NCBI RefSeq assembly: GCF_002014975.1
Contig: NZ_MUXV01000079.1
Coordinates: forward strand, 1-23,943
Origin: Moraxella bovis
GTDB taxonomy: Bacteria > Pseudomonadota > Gammaproteobacteria > Pseudomonadales > Moraxellaceae
Reading direction: 5' to 3'
Length of the DNA: 23,943 bases
The notes under the pieces are model-generated. The model saw only the letters and a list, made by a program, of their open reading frames with translations, searched no databases and had not been told where the DNA came from. How positions within the stretch are numbered: position 1 is the first letter of the stretch; every line of letters begins with the position of its first letter. The position numbers and the translations under genes were made by a program. Below are positions 16,801 to 22,266 of this stretch, piece by piece.

Positions 16801-19031
16801 CGCTCCACGTCCGCCCTTGCGTTCTCAAAGGCGGATTGGGTCATCGTGCCTGTCTCGTTAGAGTTTAGGGCGAGCTGTCTTAGCTTATCTACTCCCACAT
16901 TACCCACACTTTTGACCAATACAGGATTTTTCATACCTGCTAGGGCGGTTTTATCCAGTCCGTACTCGTCTGCACGCTCCATGAGCATTTGGCGGTATTC
17001 GTCCGCCTTGCCTTGCAAGTAGGCTTGTTTGATTGCCATTGTCCGCCCATTACCTGCGATGATTGTGCCATCATCGCTAATGGTTGGCGAGCCATGCCCC
17101 ATGACCGTGCTGTCGGTCAATTGCATGGGGTCTAGGTTATTGGCGATGTTATCCACCTGCACACGACTGGCGGTGCGACTTCTGTCTCGGGCTTGGTTTG
17201 TGGTGTTATCCACGCTGGGCATGAGACTGTCTGCTTCTACCGCCATGATTTGTGTGGGCAAGCGTTCGTTTTGGTTTTGGATGTAGTTTTGTTTGCCGAT
17301 GAGTTTTGGGGCATTGGCAAACACCGCTTTGGCTTCTTGGGCTTGCACTTCTTGCTGTGCTGTCCGCTCTTGGAGCTGGGTTTGATATGCCGATAGCGGT
17401 TCTGATTGCATGGACGCACGGGCAAGCGTACCTTCTTGGGCTTGCTCTCCTGTAGCACCTGCCACCACACCTGCCTGTGGGTTTATCGCCTGTGGGTTTA
17501 TCGCCTGTGTTGCCCCACTGTCCACCGCCACAACCGCCGAACGGGTCAGCGAGCCTTGATTGGGGTCTAGCCCCATTCGTTCGGACGGTTTTTGGGCGTT
17601 TAACTCCTGCTGTGCCTTGTACTGATTAACAAATTCCTCTTGATTTAGCCAACTGTCAAAGTTTTGGGGATTGGCAAATGTTTGTGGATTGACATCAGCA
17701 AGGGGTGTATTTTGTGGTGTTGGCTCACTTGCCACGTCTTGACCGTTTGCAATCTGTGGCACATCTGGCGTTGCCTGTTGTGTTTGCCCTACTTGCGATA
17801 TTGGTTCGGTTTTTGGGGCGGTTGTATCTGTCCGATCCGCTTGTGTGTCAAGCGGTGTGTGTTCAATAGGGTTTTGTAAGCCTATGGCAGGTGTATCAAT
17901 CACAGGATTACCATGAAAGCCTACCGCCTGATTTTCGTTGTGGGGCATATCAAAATAAACACCGCCATTGCCATTATCAGGGCTGTTTGGACTGTTAGGG
18001 TTATTCGGGCTAGTCGGACTGATAGGACTACCATCGGGCGATAACGGTGTATTACCACCATTATCGGGCGGTTGTGGCGTACTGTCTGTTTGATTATTAG
18101 TGCTGTCCGTGTCAGGTGTTGGCGGTTTACGCCAGTTGCTAGATACAGCCCCTGATACAGCACCCATACCAGCACCAGACGTTAGACCCATGACGGCATT
18201 ACCCGCCATGTCTTTGGTCAGACTTCTACCTTTTGCCCAGTTCTCCAAGCCTGTTTCTAGAATAGTTTGGGGCAATTCTTCAAATACGCCTTCACTAATC
18301 GCACCCTTGCCAATACCTGCCAGACCATAGCCAATACCGCCTTTTGTGGCGTTTTGTTTGACTTCGTTAATGGTATTTCGCACGCCCCCTGCGACCATTG
18401 TATCGACGTCTGCAATACCCAATCCTTTGGATATTCTACCCCCTAGATAAGTAATGGCTGCACCGCCCACGCCTGTGCCAACAGCCGCCGCATAATCCTT
18501 ACCTGTCATCAGCCCGTGCTTGTTTTGACTACGCAAGTTTTCAGCAGAGTTACCCGCCATCTCCAAGCTCGCACCGCCTGCCGAACGCACTACGCCATTA
18601 TTAATTCCTGCTAGCTTGCCGATACCACGACCCATCAAGCCACCAGTCACCATTGACGGGCTACTTTGCACCATGCCATCCAATGCCAGCATGGGATTGT
18701 CCAATATCACACCCAGCTTACCACCAAAGCCTTCGGCACGCTCAAACTGCCCTTTTTGCATTTTGGCAGTACCAGACATTTGCGATTGGATATTCTCTTG
18801 GGTTTTGTGCGTGTCCCAAATGTTGTCTTGGATAAACTTACCTGTATGACCGCCACTCATCAGGTTGGTCAAGCCGATACCTGATTGTACTGCACTAACC
18901 CCACCCGATTTAAGGCTTTGCCATATATCATTACGAATTTCGCTACCACTACGAGCATAATTAGCATCGTTCAAGATACTGCTTAGTTTTTCAAACTCTT
19001 GTTGCTTTTTGTCTTTTTCGGTTTGACTCAT
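10818..19031 (-). CDS. giant polyvalent virion protein with ParB/DdrB-like and nuclease-like domains
   Basis: A 2737-residue protein of the large polyvalent type thought to enter the host with phage or plasmid DNA. In order: a Gly/Ala-rich, membrane-active-looking start (1-300, with EELPQTILETGLENW near 257-271); a Pro/Ser/Asn linker (300-480); a DdrB/ParB-like domain (about 600-880) with SDDGTIIAGNGRTMAI near residue 660; a segment with ENLRHAINSHGQDDSRTDGK near 1367, like the phage barnase-EndoU-ColicinE5/D-RelE nucleases; a second related region near 1820 (LGEIILNHRSVKDSLAHG); a domain with HADKMGGLPFASIAI near 1960; and helical, partly hydrophobic segments near 2200 and 2440 before the FGVGG end. 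GGGAG precedes the ATG, which overlaps the previous stop (ATGA). Domain names are by motif only. Confidence 0.75.
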   Translation of the reverse strand: MSQTEKDKKQQEFEKLSSILNDANYARSGSEIRNDIWQSLKSGGVSAVQSGIGLTNLMSGGHTGKFIQDNIWDTHKTQENIQSQMSGTAKMQKGQFERAEGFGGKLGVILDNPMLALDGMVQSSPSMVTGGLMGRGIGKLAGINNGVVRSAGGASLEMAGNSAENLRSQNKHGLMTGKDYAAAVGTGVGGAAITYLGGRISKGLGIADVDTMVAGGVRNTINEVKQNATKGGIGYGLAGIGKGAISEGVFEELPQTILETGLENWAKGRSLTKDMAGNAVMGLTSGAGMGAVSGAVSSNWRKPPTPDTDSTNNQTDSTPQPPDNGGNTPLSPDGSPISPTSPNNPNSPNSPDNGNGGVYFDMPHNENQAVGFHGNPVIDTPAIGLQNPIEHTPLDTQADRTDTTAPKTEPISQVGQTQQATPDVPQIANGQDVASEPTPQNTPLADVNPQTFANPQNFDSWLNQEEFVNQYKAQQELNAQKPSERMGLDPNQGSLTRSAVVAVDSGATQAINPQAINPQAGVVAGATGEQAQEGTLARASMQSEPLSAYQTQLQERTAQQEVQAQEAKAVFANAPKLIGKQNYIQNQNERLPTQIMAVEADSLMPSVDNTTNQARDRSRTASRVQVDNIANNLDPMQLTDSTVMGHGSPTISDDGTIIAGNGRTMAIKQAYLQGKADEYRQMLMERADEYGLDKTALAGMKNPVLVKSVGNVGVDKLRQLALNSNETGTMTQSAFENARADVERVANINLNQLKADERGDINTSSNRHIINEFVSQFPIEQQNAMRTSNGVLSKQGLERFENALLLSAYGDNPTTQAILESTDEEVRNVVKAIVATSPTVAKTKQGIQDGITPNDDIASDITEALSMLAKLRREGVKPSDYLAQTNLFGDELSPTGQRLLAFMDANIKSVVKIRQLLYKYYDNLSQEKLKQDDMFGKETQTKQSRLNQALQELGHDQFVQPTTATTATTATAEQARPTSQASQVNERPEKSVSDEQGIGRDDEQVNPNAKSKPQNLSQEKQSIKEMLPENWDGENIRDNRKAIQAVLDNVKDPSFLGVDTVTNISKDERKQAIENIKRWLNTPDEAQKGLTSVLVAPDNSQSTAETSETGGSLALNGSITKSDDADNPKTTFSAPVGAINPHPSNFELNEFGIVEKPSIIWTGVVGGKTVRVSYSNEYDLFSLNGLKTPFMLSNHSQVISRINEEASTYDDTHNQLGELNNLPSGKTLQSNYKKDLKDFKEQVKNSQTNKENDTAVNTTQDLPKVLQDKKGNPKQVIGNRNAKRLLGENGLVDDFDVVKLDNGKYSFVPKENKPFVEPSQDEINEFIDKALNGNIKNELTLFPAGQKEIDIAKQSGVDIAGMYHTLKAENLRHAINSHGQDDSRTDGKRSQQRSLTVDDLKKIPDVLKNFDELTVQKRKENQSSLVYKKQMADGTIEYVERVIETSRENKPRLLSQTVWVGWRATGVISPRPPQVYTPDTPSTTEVASDDSITNSDKAVKQDLTPSQQSALNALEKLPDSDPKKAEFMDAIYGVGTTDSEQDKKARRELVGRVTTYEMVKRNANKLADELSELGYDVKVADSTLFDNTKEVATQLTAKKSGKTLNVMVNKTLPQGRSNDNVRDGFFVKDGNVSYRIDFNELNIAQRIDNHTDYVSNKEYFGANRPVYRQNAKPTDWQQRMAGQMARLFDDDPALPQFIELANQRNLSTGHKNSLIGSITSYADVQFKKGNALQKDDVIGKNNDEYHQGKIKFSRMGDVVAPVDEQAKVLQGKAVSVIDESTLDMPKVKGFKAIEKWATNLFEKQGGKAINPTLGEIILNHRSVKDSLAHGKFSPYKNIAFAGVKDVLEKGVIVAVDTIQKSQDSFYISAPVLMNGKENILTVIVHRDVNTQSMYLHSVMTKENLMKPRVSETQEQNSRKHIGSLTSSDIHNILQNALTYKEKSKKELIVTHNISADGIIHADKMGGLPFASIAITKQSNPLDGFGEVTLIGDSHMIDPKGANKAKVFGSDIYSPRYPKVIAKVDRKKLDEINNRLQQSNEFLGYGNTVIADDFSQGRDMDIRELGGVQGLASEFLTDELDLGDELHQAYLNSLLDRQFANNNVELKGTAGFSTNARRAYAHHMSRGGYHIAKLRHTDRLRTELDRMQKHIDENVDNPDYDHVTMQRVVDEMEERHKILLNPPTNPLSTMATSVGFMWYMGLSPASALVNLSQTLLLAYPMMGAKWGFSKAQKELTQASKDWWRIASWREEDGTISWQSLTHADHMKHAKKVLSAEEYDAVDKAFNRGAVDKTQAHDLAGIASGEDGKVSQMMKPAMKVASVMFHEAEVYNRQATFLASYRLARGAGIDHETAIIMADDMTRKAHFDYSQSNRARYMNTPVAKVVLLFKQYSQNMIFTLIRQTALAMPALGKFLHNRFSKNKRAYTQEELEAAKAISAIFAGHALFAGALGLPSAIVTPFLAAATMLGMGGGDDDDWGDRISNGMATLFGSEKAEVAFRNALADVVGNDVAEVVAKGVPRAVGVDLSSRVGLNNLIVPHIQDGLEGQSKWENFMTAMLGPVVGIGGGVVKGWGEFFEGHELRGIETASPKFFKDYLKAYRYATEGHTTKDGKEIVERENVGISDIAQQAIGFRSGKFAQAQEVKSAIYQADKQLTAIRSDLVRQYALAKRDGDDEQMDRIWEEIKRFNVKHPSVKITKPALMQFIRQRQRRIDNAKDGIYLSKNREHLREYGAFGVGG

Positions 19032-20644
19032 TGCTGTACTCCCATTAATTGTGCGATATATTCTTCTGGTACACCTTCGGCAAGTAAGGCTTTTTTGACT
19101 TCATCAGCAGTTCCACCTTTTTTGGCAATTTCTTGAAGTCTTGTAACCGTTGCAGGGTCATCTAAATTAAGCTGTTTTTGAGCTTGTCCGCCTTGCATTG
19201 TGCGTAAATCGACCAACTTATTATTACCATCTTTGTCTGTCATCACGATAAAGTTGTCTTTTAGGCTACCACCTGAACTTTGCTGTCCACCCTTACCCGT
19301 TAAGAACCCAAGTTTGTCATACAGGGCTTGTTTTTCTTCATCGGTTTGAGCCAAGCCGTAGTTATGATATAGACTATTTAGCTCTTGCTTGACGGCATCA
19401 TCATAGCTTTGGGATTTGAGCTTGGCATTTAGCTCCATACCACGCAGTCCAAACTCATGCTGTTTATTTGCTGTATCTTGATTAAACCGTGCCACATCTA
19501 GCCCAAAGCCTGTATTAAAGCGGTTATTTTGCCCCTGCTCATTCATCACGGCACGAGCATTTGCCCCTTGCTCACTCGCTAAGGTACGGGCGTTTGCCCC
19601 TTGCTCACTCGCTAAGGTACGGGCGTTTTGCCCTTCTTGTTGTAGCTGTGTTTGTAGCAGTTGATGATTGAGATTGTTTTGTTGCAAATGGCGTTCTTGC
19701 TCCATTTTGATGTCATCGTTGGATAACTCATGAGCCAGTCGCAGTTGGTTGGCAGTTAGACCATGAGCCCCTTTATGAACGGTTGTTGCTTGTCTCAATA
19801 ACTCTTTTCTTTGGGCTTCATTCTCCCAGCTTCTGACAGGGGCATGGGTTCTTAGTCCTAGATTTTCTTGGGGTTTATCTAGGGCTTGTTGCTGTGCTTC
19901 TTGCACTTTTTTGACAAGGTCGGTATAGCTTTGGTTATGGCTTGGTATGCCCCCTGTTGGTATTGTCGCTTGGGGCTGTTGGGATTGTTGGGATTGTTGG
20001 CTTGCAGGTTTATTGCCATAGTCAAAATGATATGAAGTTTGGCGTGGTGGGTTTATTTTTTTAAGCTCATAGCCGTCATCAAGTTGCTGTTTGGTCGCAT
20101 TTGTTTGTTCGTTGGTTGGGGTTTTATCTTGTGCAGGTTGGGCTTGTTGGGCTTGTTGGGCTTGCTGTTCGTTATTTTGGCGGATTTTATCTCTATACAG
20201 ATACTTCCCTACTTGTCCGAGTGTCAGGGCATCTCCCAAATCAGAAGCAAAGCCCAACGAACGAACGCCCACATCTTTCCAAAAACTATTCCCCACTTGG
20301 CTTTTATCTAGACCAAAACGTTCATAATAATCTTCGGTATCTGTCATTGCTGTCTGTACACCAGCAAAGACAGCAGGTGCTACCCTTGCTGTGGCACCGC
20401 CTAACGCTTTTGCCCCACTGGCTAAGCCTTTTACACCGCCTGCTTGTTGAGCCATGCCCCCTGCTACTCTACCCATTGCCCTAGTGGTGTCCCAAGCTCC
20501 TTTCCCAACGGTTTTAGCTCCTTGCAAGGCACTGCCACCACCCGCCCATTTTAGACCACCATAGGCAGGTATGGCAGAACCCAGTGCCACATCACCTGCC
20601 GTCAATTCAGGTTTTTTGTATTTGTCATCATCATTTAGTGCCAT
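19028..20644 (-). CDS. putative internal virion or ejection protein
   Basis: About 538 residues from the ATG at 20644; an in-frame TTG four codons earlier is less likely. Residues about 15-95 are Gly/Ala-rich and amphipathic (GGLKWAGGGSALQGAKTVGK, then GGVKGLASGAKALGGATARV), as in proteins that form ejection channels. Then come a Gln-rich linker (about 160-255, with QQAQQAQQAQ), a long helical region with an exact tandem 11-residue repeat (ARTLASEQGAN), and a C-terminal UBA-like helical piece ending EGVPEEYIAQLMGV. It is translationally coupled to the giant protein (overlapping stop and start) and follows a late promoter box, so the two probably act together in the virion. No sequence family is recognised with certainty. 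Confidence 0.55.
   Translation of the reverse strand: MALNDDDKYKKPELTAGDVALGSAIPAYGGLKWAGGGSALQGAKTVGKGAWDTTRAMGRVAGGMAQQAGGVKGLASGAKALGGATARVAPAVFAGVQTAMTDTEDYYERFGLDKSQVGNSFWKDVGVRSLGFASDLGDALTLGQVGKYLYRDKIRQNNEQQAQQAQQAQPAQDKTPTNEQTNATKQQLDDGYELKKINPPRQTSYHFDYGNKPASQQSQQSQQPQATIPTGGIPSHNQSYTDLVKKVQEAQQQALDKPQENLGLRTHAPVRSWENEAQRKELLRQATTVHKGAHGLTANQLRLAHELSNDDIKMEQERHLQQNNLNHQLLQTQLQQEGQNARTLASEQGANARTLASEQGANARAVMNEQGQNNRFNTGFGLDVARFNQDTANKQHEFGLRGMELNAKLKSQSYDDAVKQELNSLYHNYGLAQTDEEKQALYDKLGFLTGKGGQQSSGGSLKDNFIVMTDKDGNNKLVDLRTMQGGQAQKQLNLDDPATVTRLQEIAKKGGTADEVKKALLAEGVPEEYIAQLMGVQQ
19560..19625. repeat. exact tandem 33-bp repeat, two copies
   Basis: Two perfect adjacent copies (19560-19592 and 19593-19625) encode ARTLASEQGAN twice in the predicted coiled coil of the internal protein. 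The third unit diverges (ARAVMNEQGQN). The unit length of 11 residues fits a hendecad coiled coil, and the exact identity implies recent duplication. Confidence 0.85.
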
Positions 20645-20674
20645 CACACACCCCAATCGGTTAAAAATAAACCC

Positions 20675-20716
20675 ATTGTGCCATGCTTACATGATTTTCA
20701 AAAACCTTGTGGGGGG
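20675..20716 (-). promoter_or_regulatory. late phage promoter, box plus -10 (copy 1)
   Basis: On the minus strand the box CCCCCCACAAGGTT (20703-20716) is followed exactly 22 bases later by CACAAT (20675-20680), about 30 bases ahead of the internal virion protein start. It has the same spacing as the two other copies and again no consensus -35. Confidence 0.65.
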
Positions 20717-20719
20717 CAT

Positions 20720-20758
20720 AAAAAAACACCCCACAATTTTCTTGTAGGGTGTTTTTTT
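20720..20758. terminator. bidirectional intrinsic terminator after the antirepressor
   Basis: A 10-bp stem (20727-20736 with 20742-20751) is flanked by seven A on one side and seven T on the other, so it can work on both strands. On the minus strand it ends the c4-icd-ant type operon ten bases after the antirepressor stop, and it adjoins the next late promoter box. Apart from two single-base length changes, the stem, A run and box match 10207-10255. Confidence 0.85.
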
Positions 20759-20767
20759 CAATAAATA

Positions 20768-21511
20768 TCAAGCAACCAACTGTCTTTTTGCACCGTCTAT
20801 CAGCACTTCTTGGCGTTTTAGACGGTTCTGGAGTTCGGCGATATGGTCTAAGGCTTTGCCAAAGTGTGCCATCATCTGTCCCAGTTCATCTTGTGCCATG
20901 CGGTTTTGGTGAGCGGTGTCGATGATGTTTTGGACAAATGGGGCGTTCACCTTGTTTCCTGCCTGCAACATGAGTGTATGCACATACTCCACCGCTTGAT
21001 GTACCTGCTCACCTGTCAGCTCATCGACACAGCCCACATCAAAGCGTTGGTGTATCATTTTCCACACATTGCTATAAATCGCCCCCGTCTCGGCAACGAG
21101 CATATTTACCGCTTGCACCAGTGGCTTTCTTTCGTCTTTGGTTGCTCGTGGATTGACTGCCACACCGTTATTCCAGTAATCAAATAAGGCTTGGTAGCAC
21201 TCTTTTTTGTAAGTGATGAGCTTATCTTTGATTTCGGCTTTGACACGGTTTGTATCTACGCCAAACAGCCAACCGTTTAAGTAGTGGATTGGTAGGCATA
21301 GCATTTCTTGTAAACCGCCTTTTGTAGGTGCGGTTATGATAACCGTACCTTGTGCAAGTACCTCATCACGATTGATGCGTTGGCGTTGAGCGTCCCAGTT
21401 AAGACCAATATTCTCACAAATAGGCTTCATCGCCACATAAGCGATACCGTCTTTTTGGAGCGTAAGTAGAGATTGATTGTGAAAATTCACGGTTTGGATT
21501 TGATTTGTCAT
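20768..21511 (-). CDS. ant: phage antirepressor (P22_AR-like, two domains)
   Basis: About 247 residues from the ATG at 21511, which has AAGGTG upstream. The N-terminal half (about 5-115) matches the P22 antirepressor N-terminal domain, with DGIAYVAMKPICENIGLNWD, GLQEMLCLPIHYLNGWLFGV and a YKKECYQALFDYWNNG end. The C-terminal half (about 125-190) resembles the P22AR/ORF6C C-terminal domain (WKMIHQRFDVGCVDELTGEQ), followed by a coiled-coil tail (ELQNRLKRQEVLIDGAKRQ). Such proteins inactivate the phage repressor and trigger lytic growth. The open frame continues to a GTG at 21625, adding an Icd/Ash-like stretch (TVIQYRKEKPSAVLVAVSS) without a spaced ribosome site. It is the last gene of the structured operon that starts near 22197; control by the C4-type RNA is expected. 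Confidence 0.85.
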   Translation of the reverse strand: MTNQIQTVNFHNQSLLTLQKDGIAYVAMKPICENIGLNWDAQRQRINRDEVLAQGTVIITAPTKGGLQEMLCLPIHYLNGWLFGVDTNRVKAEIKDKLITYKKECYQALFDYWNNGVAVNPRATKDERKPLVQAVNMLVAETGAIYSNVWKMIHQRFDVGCVDELTGEQVHQAVEYVHTLMLQAGNKVNAPFVQNIIDTAHQNRMAQDELGQMMAHFGKALDHIAELQNRLKRQEVLIDGAKRQLVA

Positions 21512-21640
21512 AAGACACCTTGTATTTTTTTCGATTAAAGTTACCCTAAAATAGGGTGCCAAGAGGCTCGAAACCGCTACAAGCACGGCGGACGGCTTTT
21601 CCTTTCGGTATTGTATGACCGTCACCCTCTCGGCATAATC

Positions 21641-21726
21641 GCAAAAGATTTCGGATTAACTTTTAGGAGCTATGCAAAGAGATTGTCTAGGTTTAGACAT
21701 AAAAATACCACAGATGTCGCTTGTGG
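21641..21726 (-). repeat. copy A of a diverged leader repeat
   Basis: This segment shares with 22087-22164 the same order of blocks on the minus strand: CCACAA, then GGT-TTTTTATG, a variable hairpin-bearing insert, then CTAAAAGTTAATCCGAAA and CTTTTGC. Here the insert is 31 bases, with a GTCTA-AACC-TAGAC hairpin; in copy B it is 24 bases and carries the Cas12a-like repeat. Confidence 0.7.
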
Positions 21727-21867
21727 ATAACGCTTGTAAAGAGTTTTCGAGGCTCTATACATAATATACAACAAAAAACCCCACCTTGTAAAGTGTTTCT
21801 TGGAAAAATTATGAAGTACAAATTTGTAGAACATAAAAAAAGCGATGTTGGCACTTACCAATATCAC
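21670..21867 (-). CDS. Icd-like small protein in the antirepressor operon
   Basis: A 65-residue ORF from a GTG with AAGGG ten bases upstream. It has hydrophobic, aromatic-rich segments (NIAFFMFYKFVLHNF and RWGFLLYIMYR) and a RYPQATSVVFLCLNLDNLF end resembling small ORFs annotated as host cell division inhibitor Icd-like in prophages. In P1 and P7, icd sits between the c4 antisense RNA and ant; the order here is the same. The ribosome site lies within the ACCCTAACAAGGGT hairpin at the 3' end of the C4-like RNA, so translation may be gated by RNA folding. No enzymatic motif. It may be a coding leader rather than a toxic protein. Confidence 0.45.
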   Translation of the reverse strand: MILVSANIAFFMFYKFVLHNFSKKHFTRWGFLLYIMYRASKTLYKRYPQATSVVFLCLNLDNLFA

Positions 21868-21876
21868 TTGAAATTT

Positions 21877-21970
21877 ACCCTTGTTAGGGTGCTAGGGGGT
21901 TCAGAAGCCGAAGTAAGACGGCTGGGCTTATTCGTGTATTGCTACCTTATCTCGCCACCACCCCTAGCAT
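21877..21970 (-). ncRNA. c4: C4-type antisense RNA (antirepressor control)
   Basis: On the minus strand a 9-bp closing stem (TGCTAGGGG at 21961-21969 with its complement at 21890-21898) encloses about 60 bases. These contain an AGCCG-CGGCT hairpin with an eight-base loop (21906-21923) and unpaired stretches that could bind targets. A second small hairpin, ACCCT-AACA-AGGGT (21877-21890), follows. The position upstream of an Icd-like ORF and an antirepressor is that of C4 RNA in P1, P7 and relatives, which is cut from the ant message and pairs near the ant start to silence it. I could not identify its target pairing by eye. Confidence 0.6.
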
Positions 21971-21980
21971 AATTCTCAAA

Positions 21981-22078
21981 CACTCCCCAAATTTGGGTAT
22001 TGCTTTATTTTTAGGCACTCCGCTAATTTGCGGAGTGGAATTTTGATAGGGTTTTTCACTCCTAGAATTTCAGGAGTG
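21981..22078 (-). repeat. three consecutive hairpins with a shared CACTCC..AATTT core
   Basis: Three imperfect palindromes occur in the operon leader. 22057-22078: 7-bp stem CACTCCT/AGGAGTG. 22016-22037: 8-bp stem CACTCCGC/GCGGAGTG. 21981-22000: shorter, centred on CCCAAATTTGGG. On the plus strand all read CACTCC-N3-AATTT. The arms vary with compensating changes while the loop core is constant, which suggests selected RNA structure between the Cas12a-like repeat and the C4-like RNA. Attenuator or spacer hairpins are possible. Confidence 0.65.
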
Positions 22079-22086
22079 GTTTTTAT

Positions 22087-22164
22087 GCAAAGTTTCGGAT
22101 TAACTTTTAGAATCTACATATAGTAGAAATTGGGCATAAAAAGACCGCCAAATCACGGTTGTGG
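22087..22164 (-). repeat. copy B of the diverged leader repeat
   Basis: The counterpart of 21641-21726, in the same orientation about 440 bases upstream in the same transcript. Read in the Icd-like frame it is broken by stops, so it is a decayed or repurposed copy. Its variable insert holds the solitary Cas12a-like repeat at 22112-22131. Confidence 0.7.
22112..22131 (-). ncRNA. solitary Cas12a-type CRISPR repeat, candidate RNA anti-CRISPR
   Basis: On the minus strand the 20-mer AATTTCTACTATATGTAGAT has the Cas12a direct-repeat form: AATTTCTAC, a short loop and GTAGAT, with a CTAC/GTAG stem. The Moraxella Cas12a repeat ends AATTTCTACTGTTTGTAGAT; only two loop bases differ. There is no second repeat nearby, so it is not an array. 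It lies about 66 bases into the transcript from the promoter at 22204-22232. Solitary phage-borne repeats that load Cas proteins into dead complexes are known as RNA anti-CRISPRs (Racr). Bases 3' of the repeat, in guide position, are TCTAAAAGTTAATCCGAAAC, phage sequence that also occurs in copy A. Confidence 0.7.
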
Positions 22165-22203
22165 TTATCCGCTTACTTGTAAGGTTACGACACCTTAGGG
22201 CAT

Positions 22204-22232
22204 ATATTACCCCAACCCACGCCCCATGTCAA
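22204..22232 (-). promoter_or_regulatory. strong promoter of the leader/c4/icd/ant operon
   Basis: On the minus strand, TTGACA (22227-22232), a 17-base spacer and TAATAT (22204-22209). The start should be near 22197, directly after the integrase terminator. A consensus -35 and ideal spacing suggest constitutive expression in the lysogen, as for the P1 c4 promoters. Confidence 0.75.
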
Positions 22233-22233
22233 T

Positions 22234-22266
22234 AAAAAAATAGCCGTCATTAACGGCTATTTTTTT
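22234..22266. terminator. bidirectional intrinsic terminator after integrase
   Basis: ATAGCCGT and ACGGCTAT form an 8-bp stem around CATTA, or TAATG on the minus strand, flanked by A and T runs on both sides. It overlaps the integrase stop and separates that gene from the downstream operon promoter. Confidence 0.88.

Noticed and set aside
21512..21625. N-terminal extension of the antirepressor from GTG 21625
   Set aside because: The only purine-rich sequence abuts the GTG without spacing, while the ATG at 21511 has a proper site and begins the conserved domain. The extension resembles Icd/Ash-type coding and was noted in the antirepressor entry.
21721..21972. Plus-strand ORF of 83 codons (or 53 codons from 21811) opposite the C4/Icd region
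   Set aside because: It is antisense to the C4-like closing stem and the Icd-like ORF; its sequence is explained by the structured RNA on the other strand. A weak GGAA before 21811 leaves a small chance.
22089..22131. A CRISPR array
   Set aside because: Only one repeat-like hairpin is present; copy A at 21641-21726 lacks the AATTTCTAC and GTAGAT elements, and there are no spacers or cas genes.
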